Assembly (NCBI GenBank): GCA_903878085.1
Contig: CAIRGJ010000062.1
Coordinates: 124,001-188,000, forward strand
Origin: an uncultured Hyphomicrobiales bacterium
GTDB lineage: Bacteria; Pseudomonadota; Alphaproteobacteria; Rhizobiales; Xanthobacteraceae
DNA length: 64,000 nucleotides
Reading direction: 5' to 3'
The translations under genes were made by a program, and so were the position numbers. This document shows positions 8,416 through 15,980 of this stretch, one piece after another (position 1 is the first letter of the stretch; each line of letters starts with the position of its first letter). The notes under the pieces are model-generated. The model worked only from the letters and a program-made list of their open reading frames with translations, was not told where the DNA came from and did no database searches.

Positions 8416-9519
8416 ATGACTTTTGACGAACGTCTCATGGAGATAAACCGGCGCCTGGGTGAGCGCGGGCTCGACCGCATCGTCGCGCTGCACGACGGTG
8501 CGCATTTTATCGAGAAGCCGGATCCCATCCTGGTGCTGAGCGGCTTCAAGTCGCTCGGGCCCTGTGCGGTGGTGCTAGAACGCGGCGGCCGCGTCACGCT
8601 GGTCGTGACACCTGCCTGGGATGCGGCGCGGGCAGCGCAAGGGCGGCCCGATCTGCATGTCATTGCGGCTGACGATGTCGTCAATGGATTAGCCGGCGTA
8701 TTCGACGGCCCCGGCGCGGCCGGCAGCGTTGGCCTCGCGGCGATGCCGTTTGGCATCGCGCAACGTATCGCGCAACTTATTCCGGATGCGCTGCCGGCGG
8801 ATGCGATCGTCTTCGATGCCGCCCGCCGCAAGACCGACACCGAGATCGCCCACGCCCGCGAAGCAGCGCGCATCGCCGAGTTAGGCTACCGCCATCTGCT
8901 CGATATCGCGCGGCCTGGCGTCACCGAGGACGAACTCGCGGTCGAACTGCGCTGGCACTCCAAGTCGCTCGGCGCCGAGGACAATTTCGTGCTGCTGTGC
9001 GCAGGCCCCCACAACAAGGCGGTGGCGCCGTCGCACGGCCGGCCTCTGCAGGCCGGCGACATCATCGTCGTCGAACTGACGCCAAGTTATCGCGGGCAAT
9101 TGGTGCAGATCTGCCGCACTATTACGGTCGGCACGGCCGGCGACACTTTGCGGCGCAAATACGCGCTGGTGGTGGAGGCGATGCACGCCGGTATTGCCGC
9201 AGCGCAACCGGGCAGGCCGATGGCCGACGTCTGCCGCGCGATCAATGACGTGCTGGAGGCGCAAGGGTACGGCGAGTTCTGTCATCCACCGCATATCCGG
9301 CGGCGCGGACACGGCCTCGGTTTCGGTTCGATTGAGCCCGGCGATGTCGCGCTCGACAATGCCACCATCCTGGAACCGGATATGTTGTTCATGATTCATC
9401 CGAACCAGTACCTGCCGGAAACTGGCTATCTATTATGCGGCGAGCCGGTTCTCATGACGGCGGGCGGCGCGGTCACATTGACCGCGCAAACGGCGACGCT
9501 CGCTGAAATCGAGTTGTAA
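8416..9519 (+). CDS. M24-family (creatinase/aminopeptidase P fold) protein, non-canonical metal site
   Basis: 367 residues: an N-terminal creatinase-like domain (about 1-130) and a C-terminal pita-bread domain (about 140-367). The family normally carries five metal ligands (D, D, H, E, E). Here the first two fall in VVELTPSYRG and LVQICRT, where the aspartates are replaced. The histidine in RRGHGLGFG is kept. The segment that normally reads EPG is MIHPNQ, and the last glutamate region reads CGEPVLM. This pattern resembles creatinase, the metal-free hydrolase of the same fold, more than Xaa-Pro peptidase. It begins 6 bp after the previous stop. Likely an amidohydrolase-type step (inference). 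Confidence 0.82.
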   Translation: MTFDERLMEINRRLGERGLDRIVALHDGAHFIEKPDPILVLSGFKSLGPCAVVLERGGRVTLVVTPAWDAARAAQGRPDLHVIAADDVVNGLAGVFDGPGAAGSVGLAAMPFGIAQRIAQLIPDALPADAIVFDAARRKTDTEIAHAREAARIAELGYRHLLDIARPGVTEDELAVELRWHSKSLGAEDNFVLLCAGPHNKAVAPSHGRPLQAGDIIVVELTPSYRGQLVQICRTITVGTAGDTLRRKYALVVEAMHAGIAAAQPGRPMADVCRAINDVLEAQGYGEFCHPPHIRRRGHGLGFGSIEPGDVALDNATILEPDMLFMIHPNQYLPETGYLLCGEPVLMTAGGAVTLTAQTATLAEIEL

Positions 9520-9526
9520 GGCGATC

Positions 9527-10627
9527 ATGCAGACTATGCATCCCACGTTACTGATTGGCCCTGCCGACTGGGACGCGCAGCTTATGCCATTGGATGAATT
9601 CCGCGCCCGGCTCGATTCGCTGTGGCGTGCGAACCCACAGGCCGGCGGTGCGATCGTATTCGGTAACGCCGCCGATCATGCTGCGCTTTCTTATCTGACT
9701 AATTTCACGCCCAAGCTGGAGGCGGCGATCGCGCTGTTGTCACGCGATGGCGCCGCCCAGTTATTGGTCGGCGGCGGGGTCAATATGATTCCGGCCGCAA
9801 AACCGCTGACCTGGATCGGCAAACTTCTGCCGCTGCGCAGTGCGGCCAAGGCAGTCGGCGAATGGTCCACCGGTTTGCCGGACGGCAGCGGGGTGATGAT
9901 GATCGCCGGCGACGCGATGCCCGATGCGATGCACCGAGACGTCGTAGGCGCGTTCGGCTCCACCGTTGCAGTCGACGATGGCACAGCCATCGTACAGGCG
10001 CAGATGCGCCGCAAGAGCAAACGCGAACGGGCCGCGATCGGGGCAGCGAGCGTGATATTGGGCGAGGCGGTAGCAGGGCTGCGGCAGGCGAAGGATGGCG
10101 GCATAACCGCCGCGGTCCTTGCCGCCGAACATGCTGCGTGGCGCAGCGGTGCGCAGGACGTGCGCAGCCTGTTCAGCCTGGATGGCGGACGCACTTTGTT
10201 GCCATTTGATGGTCCGGTTGAGATGGCGGTCGATCCGTTGCAAATTTATCTCGCGGTTCGTCAGGCTGGTTACTGGGCCGAAGGCTTTGTCATGCTGAGT
10301 GCGCAGCCGCAGGCGCCGTTGATTGCAGCGGAGGCCGCGCTCCAGGCCGCTCTCGCACAGGTCGCGCCCGGTGCAACGCCTGCTGCGCTCGCCCAGACTC
10401 TCGCGACCGCGACGCCCGGGTTTTCTCGGCACCCGGTCACGACCCCTTCTGTCATTGGGATTGGCTTGGCATTGCAACAGGATGTCGCCGCCGCCGAGCC
10501 CCTGATTGCCGGCGAGGTGTTATCATTGCGAGTTGGCGTATCGGATCCGCAACAGGGTGCGGCGATGGTGTCGGCGATGGTGGCTGTGACCGAGACGGGC
10601 CACGATATTTTTTGGAGTGCGGTATGA
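9527..10627 (+). CDS. Diverged M24/creatinase-fold protein
   Basis: 366 residues, starting at an ATG 7 bp after the previous gene with AAGG upstream. The N-terminal half (VFGNAADHAALSYLTNF, then AQLLVGGG) is creatinase N-domain-like and the C-terminal half aligns in length with the M24 domain. I can find none of the metal-ligand motifs in it. It is probably a paralogous partner or pseudo-enzyme subunit of the preceding gene. The stop overlaps the next start (ATGA at 10624-10627). Family assignment rests on fold-level patterns and position, so it is less certain than its neighbour. Confidence 0.65.
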   Translation: MQTMHPTLLIGPADWDAQLMPLDEFRARLDSLWRANPQAGGAIVFGNAADHAALSYLTNFTPKLEAAIALLSRDGAAQLLVGGGVNMIPAAKPLTWIGKLLPLRSAAKAVGEWSTGLPDGSGVMMIAGDAMPDAMHRDVVGAFGSTVAVDDGTAIVQAQMRRKSKRERAAIGAASVILGEAVAGLRQAKDGGITAAVLAAEHAAWRSGAQDVRSLFSLDGGRTLLPFDGPVEMAVDPLQIYLAVRQAGYWAEGFVMLSAQPQAPLIAAEAALQAALAQVAPGATPAALAQTLATATPGFSRHPVTTPSVIGIGLALQQDVAAAEPLIAGEVLSLRVGVSDPQQGAAMVSAMVAVTETGHDIFWSAV

Positions 10628-11949
10628 CAGCGCTCGAAACGCTCGCCACGTTTCTGACAAACGATTTTCGCGTTTCACCCGAAACCCATGCCAATGCACA
10701 ACGGCACCTGACCAATACCGTCGCTGCGTGGCTTGCGGGCGCGACGACGCAAGAGGGCCGGGCGCTACTCGCATTCCGCACTCCTGGTGAAATCGATATC
10801 GGTACTCCGTCGGCGCTGGCGCGCCTGAGCGAGATCGACAACATCCACCTCGCGTCGGCGACGACGCCCGGCGGCGTCGTCATTCCGGCGGCGTTGACGC
10901 TGGCCGCCGCGCGCGGCGCCGACGGTGTCGCGCTGCGAGACGCAATCGTTGCCGGCATCGAAGCAATGGTGCGGCTCGGGCTCGCGCTCGACGGCCCGCA
11001 GGTGATCTATCGCGGCATCTGGCCGACTTATTTCGCCGCACCATTTGGCATCGCGGCGATGGCATCGCGGCTGCTTGGCTTGGACGCCAAGCAGGCCGGA
11101 CACGCTTTAGCTCTGGCGCTGACTTTCGCGGCCCCCGGTGTCGGCCATCACAACGCTACGACTACCTCGCGTTGGTTCGCCATCGCACAGGCAACCCGTA
11201 ATGGGCTCATCGCGGCGCAGGCAGCGCAGGCCGGGTTCACATCCGATCTTAGCCTGCTCGACGGGGGCTTCCTACACGGCATCTACGGCATTGCGCCCAA
11301 GCTCGACGCATTCACCGAAGCGCTCGGCGAACGCTTCGCGCTCGACGCGACATCGTTCAAGCCTTGGTGCGCGGCGCGCCAGACCATGGCGGCGACTCAG
11401 GCGTTGAAGGAGATTCTGGCCGACGGCGTTTCGCCTACGCAGATTCAGGCGATCGAGGTCGCTGTACCGCCGCCCTATCTGAAGATGACTGACCACGGCG
11501 TGGTGGCCGGCGACCGAGCATCGCATCTGACCAGTCTGCCGTATCATCTCGCCATCGCCGCCTGCGATCCCGACGCCGAGTTCGATATCGCGCAGTCGCC
11601 GCAATCTGTCTCGGAGGCGGTGCGCGCCTTCTTGGCCAAGGTTACGGTTGTTGCTGACGAAGCACTGCTCGCGCACTATCCGGCGGCGTGGCCAGCGCGT
11701 CTTGTGGTGCGCACCATCGACGGCGCACACGAGCGCTTGACGCTGAATGTGCCTGGCGATCCGACGCGCCCGCTGTCGGACGCCGCATTGACAGGAAAAT
11801 TCCACCGTGTCGGCGTGGCCGCGGTCGGTGTACTGGCTTCCGAAAGTCTCTTCGCCGCCTGCGCTTCGGCCCTTGAGACGACGGGAGCCGTGACACAACT
11901 GGTGACCCAGATCGAAAGACTTCTCGGAGTTCGAGCGTCGACGCCGTGA
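10624..11949 (+). CDS. MmgE/PrpD family protein
   Basis: 441 residues from the ATG at 10624; GGAG at 10615-10618 is well spaced and the start overlaps the previous stop. An upstream in-frame TTG (10612) is less likely. N-terminal helical region with LTNTVAAWLAG, then the conserved central part (LALTFAAPG and TSFKPWCAARQTMAATQAL), match the MmgE/PrpD (2-methylcitrate dehydratase-like) family. Family members are often lyases or dehydratases in catabolic clusters. Last gene of this operon; a 620-bp gap follows. Confidence 0.85.
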   Translation: MTALETLATFLTNDFRVSPETHANAQRHLTNTVAAWLAGATTQEGRALLAFRTPGEIDIGTPSALARLSEIDNIHLASATTPGGVVIPAALTLAAARGADGVALRDAIVAGIEAMVRLGLALDGPQVIYRGIWPTYFAAPFGIAAMASRLLGLDAKQAGHALALALTFAAPGVGHHNATTTSRWFAIAQATRNGLIAAQAAQAGFTSDLSLLDGGFLHGIYGIAPKLDAFTEALGERFALDATSFKPWCAARQTMAATQALKEILADGVSPTQIQAIEVAVPPPYLKMTDHGVVAGDRASHLTSLPYHLAIAACDPDAEFDIAQSPQSVSEAVRAFLAKVTVVADEALLAHYPAAWPARLVVRTIDGAHERLTLNVPGDPTRPLSDAALTGKFHRVGVAAVGVLASESLFAACASALETTGAVTQLVTQIERLLGVRASTP

Positions 11950-12571
11950 GACGTCCCTCGGGAAAAACCGACGTGGCTTAGTTATTGCGGCTTGAGGCCG
12001 ATGTCATCGAATGATTCGGCATGTATGTAGCGAAAACCTCATCTGACGATGATCTCGATTTTGCCAAGTAGATTTCCTTGTTCCTACGCCAGAACTCCCT
12101 GTTGCTCCGAAATAATTCCCTGTTCCATTGTGTCGGGAATTCGGCTCAAAACTTTGAGTGTGCTCACCGATCGGGTGCTAAAATCGCGGTGAAGGACCGG
12201 CAAACACAAAAAACCCTGTTCTTTTCCCTGTTAGCAGGGAAATGACCTTAGAGACGGGTTCGACTACGACTGCGTCCGCCACCCCGCATGCCCCCGAAAA
12301 CGCAGCTTGCCGAACTCATTGGCGAGCGCGATGAACTCGAAATCGCGGTCGAAGAGATGATCGCCAGCATGACCGAATTCGGGACGAGGAGGTCGCAGGC
12401 TCAAAACCTGCCGCTCCGACCAGTTATCTCGCTGATTTTGAATGGTTTTTTAAAGCGGTCTACGGCCGCGTTTCTAACCGCCACTGAAACCGCCAATGAA
12501 ACGATTTCGAGCTAGCCGCGCATTCTCGCTGCTTTCCTTCTTGATGACCCCGCGGCCTCGATGAGGCTGTC
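11950..12571. other. Intergenic stretch with repeats, no clear gene
   Basis: No recognisable gene. It contains repeated CCCTGTT words (four between 12099 and 12230). An 8-bp hairpin (TTTCCCTG/CAGGGAAA, 12223-12242) is present, and a 36-nt sequence (12254-12289) recurs at 23062-23097. An open frame at 12288-12515 (75 codons, beginning MPPKTQLAEL) starts in that repeat. It has no Shine-Dalgarno and no family I recognise, so I do not call it a gene. The stretch looks like a scar of a mobile element. Confidence 0.5.
12254..12289 (+). repeat. 36-nt repeat, copy 1
   Basis: Matches 23062-23097 at 34 of 36 positions in the same orientation; the core includes GGTTCGAC and ACTGCGTCCGCCACC. Both copies immediately precede degraded coding fragments. 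It does not fold into a complete tRNA T-arm, so it is not simply a tRNA end. It may be an element end or an attachment-type sequence (inference). Confidence 0.7.
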
Positions 12572-13534
12572 TTAATTTGTGCGCAACTGCCTCACGATCG
12601 GAGTCCAGGTCGCGGATTCCTTCTCAAGGAAGGCCTTGAAATCGTCGGGAGGCATCGTGGCAACGTCCGCGCCCAGTTGTTCTAAGTTGTGACGCAGTTT
12701 CGGATCTTTAAGCACCGCCACCAAACTGGCATGCAACTTCATGACCACATTCTTGGGCGTGCCGATGGGAGCCATGACGGCGGTGAAGGTGTAACCGACC
12801 AAATCGGGGTAGCCGAGTTCGGTCAGCGTCGGCACGTCAGGCATAACCGGCGAGCGCTTTGCGCCGGTCACCGCGAGCGCCTTGAAGACGCCCTGCTGGA
12901 CCAAGGGGCTGGCGCTTGAGATCTGGTCGATGCTGAACTGTACATGGCCACCCATCAGATCGTTCATGGCCGGTGCGGTGCCCTTGTACTGCACCGTCGT
13001 CCATTTTACTTTCAGGCGGTCCTGCATTAGCTCGCTGAAGAGATGGTTGATCGTGCCCAGGCCGCCGGAACCGAAGGTGAACCCTTCACCGCTCTTTTGG
13101 GCCAGGGCCAGAAAATCCTTGAAGTTCTGCGCGGGAAACTTCGCGTTCACCAGCACGACCAGCGGTGTGAGCGACAAGGTTGAAACCGGTGTAAAGGCCT
13201 TTTCCCATTCGTAAGGGCGCGGATCGACCAGCTCTGGCGCGAACAAGATCGGGCCGTTGGCGGAAAACAGCAGGGTGTAGCCGTCCGGCTCCGAACGGAT
13301 CACCGCAGTGGCGCCGATGACGCCGCCCGCGCCGGCCTTGTTCTCAACGACAAAGGCCTGATGCAGTTCTTCCTGCAGCCCCTGCGCCACAATACGTGCA
13401 ACCACGTCGGCGTTGCCGCCTGCCGGGTAAGGTACGATGATCCGCACTGGGCGTGTTGGCCAGTCCTCGGCCTGTCCCAGCGTCGGCATAGCGAGCGCGG
13501 ACAGCGCGACGAGAAACGATACAAAAATTTTCAT
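12572..13534 (-). CDS. Bug/TctC-family tripartite tricarboxylate transporter solute-binding protein
   Basis: 320 residues. The open frame extends to 13699, but the ATG at 13534 has GGGAGG 6 nt upstream and begins a clean signal peptide (MKIFVSFLVALSALAMPTLG, cleaved before AEDWP). The mature start WPTRPVRIIVPYPAGGNADVVAR is the hallmark of the Bug family of periplasmic receptors. No TctA/TctB membrane genes lie nearby, so it may serve a transporter elsewhere or act as a sensor. It is divergent from the cox genes, and the shared gap contains two copies of the putative IclR operator. Confidence 0.92.
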   Translation of the reverse strand: MKIFVSFLVALSALAMPTLGQAEDWPTRPVRIIVPYPAGGNADVVARIVAQGLQEELHQAFVVENKAGAGGVIGATAVIRSEPDGYTLLFSANGPILFAPELVDPRPYEWEKAFTPVSTLSLTPLVVLVNAKFPAQNFKDFLALAQKSGEGFTFGSGGLGTINHLFSELMQDRLKVKWTTVQYKGTAPAMNDLMGGHVQFSIDQISSASPLVQQGVFKALAVTGAKRSPVMPDVPTLTELGYPDLVGYTFTAVMAPIGTPKNVVMKLHASLVAVLKDPKLRHNLEQLGADVATMPPDDFKAFLEKESATWTPIVRQLRTN

Positions 13535-13706
13535 GTGGACCTCCCGGGACCGTTCTTCGAGTGTCGTCAATGGCGACTGCCGGCGACGACGAATGAACGA
13601 AGGCCGCATCGGTTCAAGAGTGACATCGAAATGCAGCGCGGCATCGTTATTTTGACATTCAATGAATGGCCGGGCGCGGCATGATGTCAATGAATCCAAC
13701 CGTCAA

Positions 13707-13723
13707 ATTCCGTCTGGCGAAAT
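13707..13723. promoter_or_regulatory. Putative IclR operator, site 1
   Basis: ATTCCGTCTGGCGAAAT: an imperfect inverted repeat of the form ATTCCG-N5-YGRWAT. It lies 173 bp upstream of the Bug gene start and shares its pattern with three other sites at 13817, 20000 and 20052. All four are in the two regulatory gaps of the cluster that encodes an IclR-type regulator at 18336-19340. The assignment to that regulator is inferred. Confidence 0.55.
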
Positions 13724-13816
13724 TAAGAATACACGCCGCGCGGCCGGCTACGTGCCATTGTTTATCCAAATGAAGCCCGCGTGGCCGAAATTGCGGCCGG
13801 TGCCGACGTCGATCAT

Positions 13817-13833
13817 ATTCCGTCTCGTGGAAT
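13817..13833. promoter_or_regulatory. Putative IclR operator, site 2
   Basis: ATTCCGTCTCGTGGAAT: the best palindrome of the four, with perfect ATTCC/GGAAT arms around a 7-nt centre. It lies 142 bp upstream of coxG and 110 bp from site 1. Two spaced sites would allow a regulator dimer or tetramer to control both divergent units. Confidence 0.6.
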
Positions 13834-13974
13834 TTTGTGCAATCTCAATTGACCCGGCATTTTTGCTGGCTCACTAAATTGCTGACGCGGCGTCCGCTGG
13901 CCCGCATTGCATCCGGAGCGCTCTTACAGGCTAGGCATCGATTTCGTGGCGCCCTTGGCGCGATATGAGGAAGC

Positions 13975-14547
13975 ATGCAGCTCAAAAACAGTTTCGACGT
14001 GGCGCGGCCGCCGGCGCAGGCCTGGTCGATCCTCCTGGATATCCCGAATAGCGTCACCTGCATGCCGGGCGTCGAGCTCACCTCGGTCGAGCCTGACGGC
14101 AGTTACAAAGGCAAACTGTCGGTCAAGCTAGGGCCGGTCGCGTTGAAGTTTAACGGGGTCGCGACGCTTGAAGATGTCGACGAGGCGGCGCACAGCGCCA
14201 CCATCCGTGCCAAAGGCAGCGACCTGCAGGGCCGCGGCAGTGCCGGCGCCACCGCGCGTGTGCAGGTGGTGCCGAATGGCAACGACTCCACGGTCCTGAT
14301 CGAGACCGATCTCCAGCTTTCCGGCCTGGTGGCGCAATATGGCCGCGCCAGCGGCATCATTTCCGCGATGGCCGGGGAGATGGTGTCGGCCTTCGCTGCT
14401 AATTTGCGGACCCGCGTGCTGGCCTCGACGCCCGGCGCTACGACGTCCGCAGTGGCCGCCGGCAACAATGCCAACGCCATTTCCTCGGGTCTGATCTGGC
14501 GGGCGCTGTGGGCCTGGTTTCGTGGCCTGTTCGGAGCCAAAAGCTAG
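13975..14547 (+). CDS. coxG: CoxG-like SRPBCC family protein
   Basis: 190 residues, preceded by GAGGAAGC. N-terminal half is the CoxG/SRPBCC fold: MQLKNSFDVARPPAQAW, then LLDIPNSVTCMPGVEL and YKGKLSVKLGPV. The C-terminal region ends in a hydrophobic, Trp-rich tail (LIWRALWAWFRGLFG) that could attach it to the membrane. In carbon monoxide dehydrogenase systems CoxG helps recruit the enzyme to the cytoplasmic membrane. First gene of the molybdenum-hydroxylase operon; 69 bp separate it from coxM. Confidence 0.85.
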   Translation: MQLKNSFDVARPPAQAWSILLDIPNSVTCMPGVELTSVEPDGSYKGKLSVKLGPVALKFNGVATLEDVDEAAHSATIRAKGSDLQGRGSAGATARVQVVPNGNDSTVLIETDLQLSGLVAQYGRASGIISAMAGEMVSAFAANLRTRVLASTPGATTSAVAAGNNANAISSGLIWRALWAWFRGLFGAKS

Positions 14548-14616
14548 TGGGCCATCGCGCAACCCGCGTTGCGGCGCCGCACGTGCACGTCTTGAACCGG
14601 ATTTAACGATACTCTC

Positions 14617-15492
14617 ATGAAACCCGCACGCTTCACCTACCATGATCCCGCCGCCATCGCCGATGTGCTGGCACTGCTTGCCGAGCACGAAGATTCGCGG
14701 CTGCTCGCCGGCGGCCAGTCGCTGATGCCGATGATGAACTTCCGCTTCGTGCAGCCGGCGCATCTGATCGATCTCAACCGGGTGGCGGAGCTCGGTTACA
14801 TCCGCGCCGACGCCGGCACGCTGGCCTTCGGCGCGATGACGCGGCAGCGGCAAATTCAGCGCGATGCGAATGTGCAGCAGGCCTGTCCGATCATGATCGA
14901 GGCGCTATCGCATGTCGGCCACCGGCAGACGCGGGCGAGGGGGACCATCGGCGGTTCGATTTCACATTTCGATCCGTCGGCGGAGCTGTGCAACATGGCG
15001 GCGCTTCACGACGCGCAATTTGTGCTGGCGCGCAAAGGCAATCAGCGCACCCTCGGATTCGATCAATTCGCGCGCGGCTATCTGACCACGGCCATCGAGC
15101 CCGGCGAGATGCTGCAGGAAATTCGTCTGCAACGCTGGGCGAAGCCGTACGGCTTCGCCTTCGAGGAATTCGCCATGCGTCACGGCGATTTTGCCATCTG
15201 CGCCGTGTCGGTCCTGCTGACGCTGACCGGAAGCGGCGCCATTGACGCGATTGCCATCGCCGTCTCCGGTGTGGCGCCGACCCCGCAACGCCTGCGCGGT
15301 TTCGAGGCGGCGGCACGCGGTCAGATGCCGGGTCACGCGCTCTGCCGCGAAGCGGCTCTGCAGGCGGCGGCGATCGAGGCGATGAGCGACGCCTATACGA
15401 CCGCCGCCTACCGGACCCATCTGGCGCGGGTGCTGACCTATCGGGCTTTGGAAAAGGCCGTCGCGCGCTTCAAATCGCAGGATATGACATGA
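14617..15492 (+). CDS. coxM: Molybdenum hydroxylase FAD-binding (medium) subunit
   Basis: 291 residues. FAD-binding signature LLAGGQSLMPMMNFR near residue 31 and TIGGSISHFDPSAEL near residue 109 are typical of the CoxM/CutM/XdhB medium subunit, which passes electrons from the 2Fe-2S subunit to FAD. Length is normal. Its stop overlaps the next start (ATGA), consistent with assembly of an (LMS)2 enzyme with CoxS and CoxL. Confidence 0.92.
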   Translation: MKPARFTYHDPAAIADVLALLAEHEDSRLLAGGQSLMPMMNFRFVQPAHLIDLNRVAELGYIRADAGTLAFGAMTRQRQIQRDANVQQACPIMIEALSHVGHRQTRARGTIGGSISHFDPSAELCNMAALHDAQFVLARKGNQRTLGFDQFARGYLTTAIEPGEMLQEIRLQRWAKPYGFAFEEFAMRHGDFAICAVSVLLTLTGSGAIDAIAIAVSGVAPTPQRLRGFEAAARGQMPGHALCREAALQAAAIEAMSDAYTTAAYRTHLARVLTYRALEKAVARFKSQDMT

Positions 15493-15980
15493 GTGACACG
15501 CGAAATATTTCGGTCGTGGTGAACGGCAAGAGCTACCAACGCACGGTGGACACCCGCCGCACCCTCGGCGATTTCCTGCGCCTCGATCTCGGCCTCACCG
15601 GCACGCATTTTGGCTGCGAGCATGGCGTCTGTGGCGCTTGCACGGTGCGGGTCGACGGCACTGCGGTGCGCTCCTGTTTGATGCTGGCGGTGCAAGCGAA
15701 CGGAAAGTCCGTGCAGACCGTCGAAGGCATGGCCGAGGGCGATATCCTGACGCCGCTGCAAACTGCGTTTCGCGACCGGCATGCGCTGCAATGCGGCTTC
15801 TGTACGCCGGGCATCTTGATGACCATGGCGGAGTTCCTGGAGGAAAATCCAGCGCCGAGCGAAGCGGACGTGCGCGACGCACTTTCCGGCAACCTATGCC
15901 GGTGCACCGGCTATCAAAATATCGTCGATGCGGTGCTGCAAACCGCCGACACGCTACGCAAGACACGGGACGCCGCATGA
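15489..15980 (+). CDS. coxS: Molybdenum hydroxylase 2Fe-2S (small) subunit
   Basis: 163 residues. Plant-type 2Fe-2S cluster cysteines appear in CEHGVCGAC with a later Cys in RSCLML. The second, helical cluster domain has CGFCTPG and GNLCRCTGY. All eight expected cysteines are present, so both clusters should form. It shuttles electrons from the molybdenum centre in CoxL to FAD in CoxM. It overlaps coxL (start at 15977), showing tight coupling. Confidence 0.94.
   Translation: MSDTRNISVVVNGKSYQRTVDTRRTLGDFLRLDLGLTGTHFGCEHGVCGACTVRVDGTAVRSCLMLAVQANGKSVQTVEGMAEGDILTPLQTAFRDRHALQCGFCTPGILMTMAEFLEENPAPSEADVRDALSGNLCRCTGYQNIVDAVLQTADTLRKTRDAA

Noticed and set aside
12254..12289. 36-nt repeat as a tRNA 3' end (contains GGTTCGA and ends CCGCCACC)
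   Set aside because: The required T-stem partner (CCCGT) is missing after the loop, and no acceptor or anticodon stem can be drawn.
12288..12515. 75-codon open frame after the first 36-nt repeat
   Set aside because: No Shine-Dalgarno, no family recognised, and it starts inside a repeat; described only as part of the gap.
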